Assembly: GCA_015501075.1 (NCBI GenBank)
Contig: JADNYJ010000029.1
Location: forward strand, 1 to 64,000
DNA: 64,000 bases
Origin: Gymnopilus junonius
Taxonomy: Eukaryota; Basidiomycota; Agaricomycetes; Agaricales; Galerinaceae
Reading direction: 5' to 3'
The first letter of the stretch is position 1. Every line of letters starts with the position of its first letter. Below the pieces are notes generated by a model. The model was not told the DNA's origin and made no database searches. It was given only the letters and a program-made list of their open reading frames with translations. Made by a program: the position numbers and the translations under genes. Positions 47,701 through 59,334 of the stretch are shown here, piece after piece.

Positions 47701-50152
47701 TATTTCTTCCCGTTCAGTTGAATTTTTTTTATCCATTTCTTTCTTTCTTTTGGGTCACTTTACCCCTAGACCGATCCGGCTATCTACTTGCTCTGCTCTT
47801 TTCCGCGTTGCGTTCACTCTCTTTCTCCTTCTCTTGTCCTTGGTCTTGCTTTCTTTTCCCTTTTTTTTTCGCATTCTCTACTCTTTCTCTCATTCTTTCT
47901 CACCCATGCTCCACGGAACGCCATGGTGGTTATTTTCTTTCTGGTGTTTTTCCCGTCTCAGCTCAGCTCCTGGACAGAGCTGAGTTGAGTTGAGGAAGCC
48001 ATGCTGCGCAGTGTGTGTGCGGGCAGGTGCTCGGGATCGGTGCTTTTCGACCAAGGTGAAGTGAAGTGAGACGTGTACCCCGAGAGCCGAGCCGTTTTGG
48101 TTGGGTCTGACTGGGCTGAGGTGGTCTTGGTGTTGATATTCTTTCTTGCGTTTCGTTTTCTTTCTCTCTCTTATTCTTGGCGTTCTTGGTCTGTTTCCTG
48201 CACAGGTTTGTTATACGGGAACATTTTATGATCCGCCCCAATTTCTTTTGCTCTGCACTCTTATTTACTAGGGAGTTGCAATGGTATTTTTGGACGTTCA
48301 TTTCGCTGCTTGATTTTTTATCTTTATTTTTATTTTATTTACACCTTCTATCTTTTTCTTCCATATACTCTCTTGACTGGCGTATCTCGTCTTTATATTC
48401 AACATGACTAACCCACTTTTCCTTTTCTTTTAGCCTCTGGTGACTCTCTGAAGCCCCTACGTCAAATCCTCTCCAGCCATTGGTCCCCTTCGCGGCCACC
48501 AATGCTCAGGGTCAGAGGATCTGTCGACAGTGCGGCATTGTGGGCCGATACAAGGACGGTAAATGCGTCGAAAAGTGGGGCCCGGGCCAATGGGTCCTGG
48601 AACGGTATGCGATAGGTAAGCCGTTCGTACTTGAATTCTTTTTTTTCATAATTTCTCCTTGCCCCTGGGTCGTTGGATGACCTCTTGCCGACTGACTGGG
48701 TCTCGTTTATTTGCTTTTTTTGGGTTTTGGTGTGGTCCACCCGCTCCCCGATGACCGTCAGCTGCATTTGGGTTAGTGTGGTTTGTTTGAGTGTGGGTTT
48801 TTTTTTTTGACTTTGACGTCGAGTCGGTCATCGGATGCCCCGCATGCCCACCCTTTCATATAGACCTTTCTCCCGGATGCGCCACACTTGGCATGGTCGT
48901 TATCAATATGATGGCGTCATGGATGGCCGGTCCTAGTGAACTGGCGGGAGGTGCGGTGTGGCTCAGCTCAACTCCGCAACTTGAGCTGACGGAGCTTGTG
49001 GTCTTTCTCGACTTCTTTGGGGAACTTGGCTAGCCGCCAGAGTTCGATTTTGATGATATGATCGGGGAGGTGTCAGGGTTTGCCGAGCGCTAAGCTGGTG
49101 AAGGAATTTTTTTTTCTGGGTAAGCGTAGTGCCGCCCTGGATTAAAAAGCCTACGTTACGTGGCGGATGATCCGATGCGCCCTGCCCGACGTTATACTTC
49201 CTTTTTTTGACTTTTCTCCGTCTGCTGTTTCTTATCTTTTTTTTCTTGCCTCTGCCTTGTCCCTTTTTTTCGTCTTATTGGGTCGATTCGGCCGAGATCG
49301 CTGACCTATCTTTTACGCGTTACCAGATGTCGGAAGAAAATGAAACGCGTTGAGCGTCGTGGCACCTTGGAGAATCAGCAACAACAGCAGCTCGCAGCGT
49401 TGCAGGCACGAACCGCCTCGCATGCTCAACTCCCTCATTCGGAAGTGCCGGACCGAACCATCCACCGCACCGACACGATCCTCACCCAAAACGCCTCGTT
49501 TGTCTCCTCGGCCAATTCGACCAGAGACCGCGCCGACTTGTCGCACTCTTCCACATCGTCTCATTTGCGATCATCACACACCAACTCGTCGACCTCTGTT
49601 GCCTCTCCTGGCAAGCCAAATCGCCAGCAACCGTCTCCTCCTTTGATTGCTGCGTTGAAAGATGATGATGATGATGAATACGATGGTGGCCATCGCAATC
49701 GCGATCCGGAACAACTTCCTACGTCTAATGTCGGGCGGGGCGGGTCGGCTGTGAAGGGTCATAACACTGCCGGTAGTCGAGTGCGCTCTGGAGCTAGGCC
49801 GACGCCACCTGGGGATCCACACTCTGCGCTGAACGGGAACGGAGGATCCAATTCAAAACGATCCCCACTCGGCGGTAACGGTGTGCGATCGTCGATCTCT
49901 CCCCGGCACCACGAAACAGCGGAAGGCGACGAGGTTGACGCTGATGCGGATGCGGATGCTGAGACTGAAGCTGAGATACTCGGCGCTGTTGACGCGGCTG
50001 GTGAGGATGATGGTGAGGGTGAGGGAGATGAGGAGAACGATGGCGATGCGGATGCAGATGCAGAGCTATTGGAAGCGGTTGATGCTGCTGAGGCCAACTC
50101 TAGCAGTTCGCATGGTGGGGAGAGAGCGTGGACCAAGGTTGAGTCGACTTGA
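44791..50152 (+). CDS. GATA-like zinc-finger transcription regulator
   Basis: Exons with matching phase: 44791-45657, 45835-46583, 48454-48615 and 49327-50152. Exon 1 starts MDGSPRPEPRPTADSTSP and has a helical, coiled-coil-like region (AEAARDESEARKRDLLDGWD). Exon 2 is disordered with a poly-Gln run and an acidic MDVDELLLK patch. The finger spans exons 3 and 4: RICRQCGIVGRYKDGKCVEK, WGPGPMGPGTVCDR, then CRKKMKRVERRGT, a CxxC...CxxC module with a basic tail, as in GATA-like factors. Exon 4 ends in a long acidic domain with a duplicated AEILGAVDAA/AELLEAVDAA motif, plausibly an activation region. One base is missing in the G run at 48577-48580; without it the second CxxC is out of frame. Introns of 1870 and 711 bp are very long for this clade. 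Confidence 0.75.
46193..46219 (+). repeat. CAA microsatellite encoding poly-Gln
   Basis: Nine CAA codons in frame in exon 2 of the GATA-like gene, giving a Gln tract; a Thr-coding ACC tract follows near 46270. Confidence 0.9.
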
Positions 50153-53100
50153 AGAGTGGAAAGGGTGTGGCAATGATGGAGATAGTCGGTTCACTGGTAC
50201 CCTCTGTTAATTGGCGGTTTGTTAGTTGGTTGGTGGAAGGAAGAAAAAATTCTCTTATCGACCCGTTCTGTCCTGGTTATGGTTTTTTGGCGGTTGGATT
50301 TGTTGTCTGTTCTGTTCTTTTCCTCTTCTTTCTCTTGTCCTCCCCTGCTCTCCCTCGCTGCGTTTGTCTCTTGTCTCCTCCCTCCATGCTATCGTTTGCT
50401 ATTCCATAATGATCAGTCACATCCCTCAGGTTTCATTTCGCTAGACCTCTGCACCCCCCAGCTCTCCCATTTCTCCGCACCTTAGTCTATACATTCATCT
50501 GCCTCAGTTGTCGAGATACCCACCATCTTCATTTCCCCTGTGCATTCTTTTCTTTGCAACCACTTCCTCCTCCTTTGCATTGGGAACACTTACCCTTGTA
50601 GCATGCTAGTGTACATACCTCACACCATGCTTTCCCTCCCCGATACGTCTCAACGTCTGTGCATTTACATGCCTCGCTATGTCCTTATGATCAACGTAGT
50701 TCACACTTTTGCTCTGGATTATGCTACTTCTCTCTCGTCTTTGTCACAATACTGTCCTCCAATAATTATAAACACATCCTACTTATTTCCATGCGCCGTG
50801 ACCGTAATATATGGACCTGAGTTATGGGCGAGTAATTTTGAAGTTACTAAGCTTATCACGGCCTTGCGATGAGTCATCTGACGCTGGGTAGGGATAATAT
50901 CGCCCCAGGAGATAACTCAGTCGTGCATGCTCTGTGGGTACATATCGAAATACCTGACCACTAATCGTCCTATTGTTAGGATGGTATGTATCTCATCTGT
51001 CTCAACGGCCCATCCTTTGTGCGAGCACTGCGGATTGAAGTTTAAATACCGTAAGCGAATTCCCCACTTTACTGACGTCGACGACAGAATCATCTAACTC
51101 GTCAGGGAAGGAAGTCTCTGGAAGCAGATGTGGGGATGATGAATCGCATGAGGTAGCCGCAAGGTTCATCGTTCTGTGGGAATTAATAGGGCTCTCTGCT
51201 CTTTAAACACCGAAACGTTTTACCGCCCCGCCAGTTGAAACGTCCTTGAAAGGATAAAAAGACACGCGTTAGCGTGTAGGCAATGGGACGCATTGGATGG
51301 CTAAAGCTATGTACAATTGATCCGATACCCGACTTTTCACCTAGTCACTCGACACACGGAGGACAGGCTACAGGCCGTAGTGTCGGTAGCTTTGTATTTC
51401 TGGCGGAGTGCGCACACGCGCCGGTCCGTTTCTGCAGGTTTGAGCAGCCCTCCTTGCGGGCGAACCGCCAGGAGCGTGGATTCATGTATATTCCCAAGCC
51501 AAGCTAAGCTCCTTTCAGGTGTCATCTGGAGCCTATAACGTGGAGAATAATATACCGATGTAGAGTAATGCCTCGGGGACGAATAGATTTCGGCTTTGAT
51601 GGGTTGGTGAATTCAATTGATTGCTAAGGAGCTCTTTGGAATATGAGGGGCGGCAGTAGGCCGCCGGAGTTTGACAGTGCAGTTTTGAAAGCATTCTTCC
51701 GAAAGGTTCTACTTGATATGACGTGAGGGTGTCCCGTGGTCTTGCTGTAAACTCAATTAGGATCATCTTTGGTGCGTCAAGCGCAAGGCGTAGTGGTTCG
51801 ATCGTTCATTTTTAAATCAGCTTCCTCTCATTTATTCTCATCCTTACTATGATATTCTACTAGAAGTTAGGTTGATCAAGTATTTTATTCCAACTCCTAT
51901 GCATATCATCATTAGAGAATGCCTAATTAATTATATGCAAGAAAGGAAGTATGATAGGGTTGTAGTCTGCTTACAATATGCATGTTCTTCTTCAGGGTGT
52001 CCCCTTGAGAAATTTTTACCATTCTCTCTCTGAGCTTGGTCTAAGAGGCTAAGTCATCTTTCCAATAAAACGGGTGCGGATGATACCTTACCAAGTTTTC
52101 GTCCAGCATTTGAGCTAATTCTATGACTTCGGTTTTGACAACCTCATAATTCTCCATGGTCAAAGTTGTCTTCGTCATTAATTTTGGGATGGATAGTCCA
52201 AGCGTATCTGAGCGTCGATCGGACAGACCTATGAAAGCTATTGACATGGATCGACAACGCCACAGTAAGTCCTTACACTGAAATGAATTTTAGACATGCT
52301 TCATGGTCCTTTTTCGGAAAATACTTCAAACTGTTCAATAATTTCGCCGAGTTTCTGATCTTGTGAGCAGCGTCCATTATATCTTCTCTTTTGCAGAAAT
52401 ATGAACGATTTCGAAATAACGACCATTTCACATAGGTCCAGAAGTGCATCGTCAATAGCTTCCAGAAAATTTGAAGTTCTACAGGACTTTGCCATAGTGT
52501 AAGATGTGGAAAGGAAAATAGATAAGGAAAGTGGTGGCACGAAGACAAACGTTCTACAGCAAGTAAAGCGGGGGTCCATTCGAGGCTGTGATGCGCCCAC
52601 TCGCCCACAAAGAGATTTTCATTGTTCGACGTGAGAAAATGTGCTGAATGAACGCCAGCCAACCTTGAAAAAACAATAAGCGGCTCAAGGATCCTTTGCG
52701 CACACTTTGTGATATGCCGATAATGAGACCACATGCACCTCGCATAAGTACAAGGCATAGGATTCTATTCCGAATAAGTATATCTCGTAGCTGGTAGTTT
52801 TGTTAGAGACCAATTGGGAAATTTGCTTCAATCATGACCGCAGATGCCTTCCATAGAGTTTACGGTAGTGCTATTCAAAGCTGTGAACCTGTACACAGTG
52901 AAGTTGCAAGAAATGCGGAGAGATTATCGATGAATATTTTAAGATAAGATAAGGGTCATTAGCGATTGTAACAATTGAACGTTGTAACCAAATATGGCTA
53001 AACAAATTTTGTCATGTCAAGCAGCCTGTCCATTTTGCCAGCAGCCATCGCCCCAAGTTCCAACGACGTATATCCTAATTTAGTCGGAGCGAATGCTGCG

Positions 53101-53505
53101 AGCGTTTTCCCAGTCTCCATGCTTACCTGATTCTATCGATCACAGTTCTTTGTTACTTGGGATACGTGTGACGTATACTTATTTCTGAACGTTGAAAGCG
53201 GACGGTTTGATGTACGGTGCATTATTCCGCGCTTGTGACACTGGTTCCTTCAGAAAGTATGCACTCTATATCTAGGCCGTCAGCGCTTGCTTATGCTACA
53301 GTCTTCCAGAGTTCCAGAAATGCTGTGCCGCTGCCGCCAATAATGTGACAGCCATGTCAATTTTGACTTGGACTTGTCAAGTTTGGCGTGATCATGATCA
53401 TACCATGGGTCACCCATTGTCGGAGAAGATACTTAAGCTCCCTCGTTCTCTCCGACGAACAGTCTCTACCGTTTCGCCGCGCTCAGGTTAGCGCCACAGG
53501 TTAGG
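50153..53505. other. intergenic, mostly unassigned
   Basis: The first 700 bases are the pyrimidine-rich 3' flank of the zinc-finger gene. Beyond that only short frames occur, apart from the hypothetical frame at 52273-52758. Confidence 0.4.
52273..52758 (-). CDS. hypothetical protein, 161 residues
   Basis: An uninterrupted frame rich in His, Trp and Phe, starting MPCTYARCMWSHYRHITK and ending CLKFISV. An overlapping frame (52600-52301) contains a helical, charged stretch (DQKLGEIIEQFEVFSEKGP) that looks equally protein-like, so the true model may be spliced across both. No family recognised; could be non-coding. Confidence 0.25.
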   Translation of the reverse strand: MPCTYARCMWSHYRHITKCAQRILEPLIVFSRLAGVHSAHFLTSNNENLFVGEWAHHSLEWTPALLAVERLSSCHHFPYLFSFPHLTLWQSPVELQIFWKLLTMHFWTYVKWSLFRNRSYFCKREDIMDAAHKIRNSAKLLNSLKYFPKKDHEACLKFISV

Positions 53506-55008
53506 ATGGTGAGCCGCATTCAGCCCGGTACTTTTCTTCTGGAGGCGAACAGCAATCTGGGAGCAGTGGAAATCATGACATTTCTCAGTCTGATTCTCCT
53601 TGGAATATCTCTCTCCCTTGGATACACGTTCTTTCGACGGAGTGAGGGAGAGCCCTTTTCTATGAAACTTCTCGTGCGTCGTCTCAAAGTGCGAAAACCT
53701 TTATACAATTTATCTTGCTATATAGGTCTCTACTCTTTTGTGAGCATTATCCCATCCGTTCTGTGATGGACCATTGAATTGCGGGTTGTACAAGATTTCT
53801 TGAAGTATTCCACTCATTTACAGCCTCTCAGACAGTTTACTACGAGACAATCACCAGATGGAACAGAGGCGAAGCAAACTCTTATCCTCTGTCTATCAAC
53901 GTTTTGCCGAAAATTTGATCACTTTTTTGGTCCAGGTGAGTGGATTTCTTAGACAAACACCATGTTATGACTCTAAACAACGAGTTGATCCAGTGGTTTT
54001 TTTCGCATCGGATTTACCGCTGTCTGGGAGCCGGCTTCTCAATATTCTTTGCTTAAGCTTCGGACTTCTTCGGTTCATTGGAGGCATTGCGCTTTCTGTT
54101 GAAAGTATATTGGATGTGCCAAGGAATCCCAATGGTGTTTTCGTGTTCACCTTCCGTTGGCTGGTAATTTCGGCGTTAGCGTTGGGGCAGCCGCAGATGT
54201 ACTTATTGCATCTTTCATGGTGTATTACCTGCGACAAATGACATCTCCGCTGAATTTAAAATCGTAAGTGATTTCCTCTTCGTTTAACTGTATTCCATAC
54301 CTTACATCATGACGCATAAAGAACAACTGCCGCGTTGAATCGCCTCGTTCGGTGGACATTGCGTAAGCGTACCTTTCGCCAGTCTCATATTTGTTTCTCA
54401 CCTATCATTTAGAGACTGGTTTAGTAACCAGGTTAGTATGTCACACAAGAGTTCTTGGAGGCTCATCTCAAGAGGCGTCTGCAGTATGACCTCTGTGACG
54501 GTCATAATTTGCGTGAGCGCATCTACATTCTTCTATCTTCGTTCCTCTGAACCGTTCAGTTTATCACCATGTCAAACAGTGCGTAAGAGTTCCTTGCTTA
54601 TTGCATTGAAAGCAGGAGTGTACTTCAGTGATCTGGTTTGCATTGTACATCGTTCTGGCCAAGCGTAAGTCTTTTTGACTGATAAGTCCCCTATTTGCCT
54701 CATTATTTGAAAGTTTACTCCATTTCACTACTTGTATCGTAAGTAATTGTGACTTCGTCTTCTATCTAGATATTCTGAAAAGTATTTTCCTTAGCCTTAA
54801 TACTCGGCCTAAAGCAGCGCATCACATCAATGGTACAGAGGTTGGAATATCTGATCTTCATTCGAACAACCGGTCGTCCTGTCACAATATCTGTCGTGTC
54901 TGCTATTGTTCGCGATTTCTGCGGTTGATGACAAATGGGTATACCCAGATTACCTTTGACCCAGCACTCATAGTGACCCTCCGTTTGGATTCCTGGTGCA
55001 TTTTCTAA
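53506..55008 (+). CDS. DUF6534 multi-pass membrane protein B
   Basis: Paralogue of the gene at 32084-33641. The start at 53506 gives MVSRIQPGTFLLEANSNLGA, then EIMTFLSLILLGISLSLGYT and FFRRS, clearly alike in sequence to gene A. The next exon reads LEVFHSFTASQTVYYETITR, then LITFLVQ, LRFIGGIALSVESILDV, ADVLIASFMVYYLRQMTS, SVTVIICVSASTFFYLRS and WFALYIVLAK; the last exon starts LNTRPKAAHH and could run to a TAA at 55006-55008. One-base changes occur at the TTTT run near 53902 and near 54183. Function unknown; the helical core implies a plasma-membrane or endomembrane location. Confidence 0.7.
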
Positions 55009-55792
55009 AGTAAGGAATGGCCTTCCCTTTCATCTGGTATGGAAGCTGAACAATTTCATAGGCTTAGTTATCGTTCATATTCTTGGTACTGAAAGCGATC
55101 ACAGAGTCAACCCTCTTACCTCTTACCTCTCCCACTGTCCGGCTGGTGTATTCGGTCGAAGTTCAAACAGACAGCTTTTGACATGGAACCCTGGAGGTTC
55201 AACATCGCTGTCGACATTCTCATCCATCATCCTCAGTAAAAGAAAGAGAAAAAAGTACTAAGCTATCTTCATTTTCCCGGATCCTTAGGACATTATACAT
55301 CTTATAACGAATGGAAAATGTATAATTAGCCTCTTGAACATTTTTAACTACGCAGTGTACGTGTGTATGTATGTAGCATATCTTTGTGCACCTGCCGCAG
55401 CAGACTGTATTTATTATTATCGAGGTACGGATTTATTCGACCATCGTGCACTGTCTGCTTATATTTAGCTCTTTTTTCTTGTTATCCGCAGCCATGCCAA
55501 AGGAGCCTCACATATTTGGCGGATTTAGGACATAACTAGTGGGCCATTCCTAAAGCTGTCCTTCTTTTCGCCTTCCAGGTTTGAGAAACGACCCCTTCCT
55601 CGGGGACGCTATCGACTTATCCACCTGCCGAAGGTTCGGACCTCTACATTAGTTATATGTATGTCTGCATCACACCATTAGGCCGCTTTAATACCTGATG
55701 GATGAAGTTGGAATTGGCAATAGACTGAATTGTGTCGACGAGCGTAGTATTACTATTTTGAGCACGTGCATATTTTTAGCCTAAATGCCTAA
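55009..55792. other. convergent intergenic interval
   Basis: Lies between the 3' ends of DUF6534 gene B (+) and the TLC-like gene (-). AT-rich; no feature recognised. Confidence 0.45.
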
Positions 55793-56715
55793 TTATTTTT
55801 GGTTCTCGACGTCCATTCCCACTTTCAGCTTCTGCTCTTGCTTCCGCCACATCGAGAAGAAAATTCTGGTCCCATGAAGCTGCGCTGCAGAGAATGCAAT
55901 GTGTAGCAGAGGGGTTAGGATTTTGAACGAGAGGGGCCATCGATGCCAAAGAGTTCCGAACAGGAACATGGTGAGAACCGTTTCTGAAATTGTGCCGATG
56001 AACGTGGTGATGCATGCAAATTTGAAGACGTTCGCCAGGAAAGAGTGTGAAGTGGGGTATACGCGATAGAGTATCAGGGCAATGTGGGGAAGAAATTCAG
56101 CAATAATGTCGAAAGCGCCTAGAGAGCAGAGAAATGTCATTTGTGAAGTGGAGGTAATGTCTGGACTGTGAGGTAATCCTTACCCCAAACAGTGCAAAGC
56201 ACGAATTCTATACTCGATTCTGTCTCTTTCCTAATACTGATGGTAATCGCTGCTTGGGCCACTAGGATGCTCCCTATGTGATGTGCCACTGACACTGGCG
56301 AAATTTTGACGCGGTAGATCAATTCGAAGATGAACATCCCGGTGAGCATCTGGGCAGCGACGAGAAGGAGGTCTCCAAGAGTTACCCTGGACCCATTAAC
56401 ATATGGGGTGTGAAAGCTGGCTCTACCGAAGGCGACCGATGCGAATGGGTAGACTGCAACGATAAGTATAATGATCTTTATGCCCCCGGCAATGTGGTGA
56501 TTAAGAAAGCTGCGTTTATTCACGTCGTCCAGATTGGTGTATTTCGGACCATATATTCTTCGTAAAAGAAAGCTTTGCAGGATGTAGAAGCGAATTAAAA
56601 ATAAGACGATCAGGACGATAGATAAAATGAGAGCACTGTAGGGTGCTAGAATTGAAATGGAGGAGATTGGAAATTGTCGAATATGTGCACTGATTGTTCC
56701 GTCAGGTCGATCCAT
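55793..56715 (-). CDS. TLC-like multi-pass membrane protein
   Basis: Two exons joined by a GTAAGG...CTAG intron at about 56188-56124. The start at 56715 gives MDRPDGTISAHIRQFPIS. Hydrophobic segments: YSALILSIVLIVLFLIRFYI, IIILIVAVYPFASVAF, DLLLVAAQMLTGMFIFELIY, GSILVAQAAITISI, HIALILYRVYP, ITTFIGTISETVLTMFLFG and LLHIAFSAAQLHG. The FELIYRVKISPVSVAHHIGS motif, with paired His after an acidic helix, resembles the TLC (TRAM-LAG1-CLN8) fold found in lipid-sensing and ceramide-related proteins. The assignment rests on motif order and is moderate. The frame is clean across both exons. The charged C-terminus (KQEQKLKVGMDVENQK) should face the cytosol. Confidence 0.65.
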
Positions 56716-57162
56716 ACTTGCAATCTTGTATAAAGGAGAGGGAAAAATTTGAAACGCAAGCTTATAAGAGTTCTGGCTACTAGGTAGCTGCGCTTCGTGG
56801 GACCGCACAAAATATCCAGTAAAATTAACGATTTCGGATCACCAAGTAAAGGTTCGAGGCTGCGCCGATCCAATAAATTCAATTGAATGTCAAACGGAAA
56901 ATAATTGATTTTCTCATGTCTTATCAGTAAAAACGATTTCACATGTGGATGTTAGCTATACATAATTGAGGCTGATTGGCTGAAACAAATAAGAACATTC
57001 CTTTTGAACGCTTGAACATCGCCAATCACCGAAGTTCCAGTAAAAGAGATTTAAAGGTAAACTATTATGAAAGAGATGGTAGAGAATATCTGTAGACCAC
57101 ATATACCGATTGGGAAAAGTGTGATTCCCTCAGTACGCATGCTATTTCTCAGGTAAAATTAG
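56716..57162. other. intergenic, nothing recognised
   Basis: 5' flank of the TLC-like gene and 3' flank of the MLKL-like gene, both on the - strand. Confidence 0.45.
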
Positions 57163-58876
57163 TCACTGGACTTTAGGCTTTCTTCTTGTGCGCCGAGCAG
57201 CTGGTATAGATATGATCTCTTTAATAAACAAATTGAAATGAAGGAGGTATAGACTTACGCGAGGCGTAGTTCGTACTGAAGTCGTTGCCGATGTTGGAGA
57301 TCGAGGTATGCGTAACATTACCGCTATTAAAGTTCTGGACTTGGGGCGGTGGACTGTACGGTGATGGAGCAACTGATACCCCATCGGAATCCCCGGAGAG
57401 ACTTGGGGAGATCCATATGAATGGGGGGAATAATAGGGATATGGGTTGACGAACGGTGCCGACATTTGATAGGCTGGCCCCGGCGATGGAGAATGCCCCA
57501 TTGCCATGCCTGCAAATTGTGTATTCAAGTCTGCCTGCGACGAAGGCTGTGGGTATGTCGGTTGCTGTGAAGGTGTCTTCACCTTTTTCTTTCCAGTTTT
57601 CTGTACTCTCGTCTTCGCCTTGCGTGGTTGAAACTCTTCTTCACTTCCAGATTCGTCTTCACCTTCCGAAACTTCATCCAATGCCGCCTCATCTTCATCT
57701 TCACTTTCGACCTGAGCTTTCTTGGACTTTTTCAGACGCATCTCCGCAGCGCGCACTTGTTTCTCCAAGTATTCCTTCTCTTTCGCTTGTATTCCTCTAA
57801 CTCGGCAAAGACTTTGTGCGAATCGGTTTCATCCCTTCCGTGAATTCCGAAGTTCGCGCCATCTCCCCTTCCGCATTCAACTTCCTTCCTTCATTTGCTT
57901 TTCATCTGCTGCCTGCCTTCTTTTCAGTTCCTCCAGTGCCTTTTGATTTTTTTCCTCTTCCTCCTTTCTCTGACGTTCCTGTATGACAATTTGCATCTTC
58001 CTTTCCTCATCCCTACGCCGTGTTTCTTCACGTCTTTCAATTCTTCCTGTTCCTTTGCCATCACCTTCTCCTTTTCGTCTTTTAGCATTTGCTCTTGTCT
58101 TGCCCGCTCATCCTCCTGTTCGACTTTTTCAAGGATTTTCATTGCTTCTGTTTTCTGCTGCTCTAGCATTTCTTTCATCTCCTTGTTCTCCCTGAGTAAC
58201 TGATAGATGGCGTCGTTCATGTTGAGATGGGAAGAAACCTTGAAAATGTCCTGTATCAGCCGATGTAAGTGTGGTCAAAATCAGAATTCCATGCGAACCT
58301 CAAACTTGGCAATGGCGTCGTCAAGCCTCTGGCGATACTCGATGATCTTTCCACGGTCCGTCATGGTGTGGATGAAGCGGACTGTCTTGGACCTTTTGGC
58401 CTGGTCTAGTAGGAAATCGCGAATATCGTCTAGGGTTCTACGGGCAACGGGCGCATAAGATACAGAGAGGCGAGGTGTAAAGGAAAAGGAAACTCAACAC
58501 TACGAGGTCTGTAACGACCATACCCAATTCACGGGGTGGCCAGTGTTCTTTGTTCGGGACCTCTCGTATGATTCCCAAATGGCAGCTATAAGCGACGTGC
58601 AAGTAGCGCCCAGTCTTTGGAAATCGGCTTTGTTGTCCTTCATAGCCTATACGAACAAATGAACCATTGGAAGTTCCGTCATAAGCACTATTTACTGACC
58701 TGGAGAGTTTGAATGATGATCAACGTCGTTTTCGCTGCTTGCTGGAGGTATGGCATAGGCGCATACTGGGCAGCCTGCTGGACTACACCCAGGACAAGAG
58801 TGGCAGCCTGGACGCTCGAATCAACCAGGTCAATCCCACTGTTCTTGTTCTTCTTTCCAAATCCTTTGGGAGCCAT
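57163..58876 (-). CDS. MLKL/HeLo-like N-terminal domain protein with coiled coil and C-terminal pseudo-palindromic motif
   Basis: The start at 58876 gives MAPKGFGKKNKNSGIDLVDS. The first about 160 residues, over several exons, form a helical domain of the fungal MLKL-NTD type: AAQYAPMPYLQQAAKTTLII, NKADFQRLGATCTSLIAAIW, EHWPPRELG, then RTLDDIRDFLLDQAKRSK and RGKIIEYRQRLDDAIAKFE. Relatives act in membrane-directed regulated cell death and in STAND receptors. A long charged coiled coil follows (58220 to about 57740), then an acidic, disordered Pro/Ser region (57700-57400). Near the end comes NFNSGNVTHTSISNIGND, a pseudo-palindromic Asn/Gly motif. After a last intron (about 57255-57200) it ends ARRTRRKPKVQ at 57163. 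At least five one-base frame changes interrupt the model, mostly in the coiled coil, so it is either damaged or poorly sequenced. Confidence 0.6.
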
Positions 58877-59334
58877 CTAAAGGGGAAGAGGAGGATGGAT
58901 GATGGTCGGTGTTCAATCGATAACAGCACGTTGCATGTACCGCCCTCCGCAGCACTGCCATGCACTTATTCACATAGCCCGAAATACCCATGATAGTCAG
59001 AACAAGGACGAACACGAATGCTGTCCAAGGGTCTTATTCCAAGACAAAAGACGATGGCGGTTTGTATTATGAAGAAGGCAAGAGCTTGTCCGAGAGCTTA
59101 GGACGTCATAGCAATAAAGAACAAAGAGTGAGAGCTCATAATAATATCAAGATCTCACACGGTCGTCCCTCACCATGGAAGCGTGTGAATGATGAAGATA
59201 CTATAAGGCGGTCCGTTCGGAGAAAACTGGCGAAGAAGCATCATTGACTGAGGTCTGAAGCAAGAAGAAAGGTTACAAGCAGGTTGCAAATACAAGGAGA
59301 AAATTATCAACTCCGTCAAAATGCTGAACATTGC
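58877..59334. other. intergenic, nothing recognised
   Basis: Promoter side of the MLKL-like gene and 3' flank of the transporter gene. Short + strand frames (58990-59247, 59284-59487) look non-coding. Confidence 0.45.

Noticed and set aside
46153..47993. Several + strand frames with many Phe/Leu/Ser in the long GATA-gene intron
   Set aside because: They come from CT- and T-rich tracts, overlap each other in three frames and show no domain.
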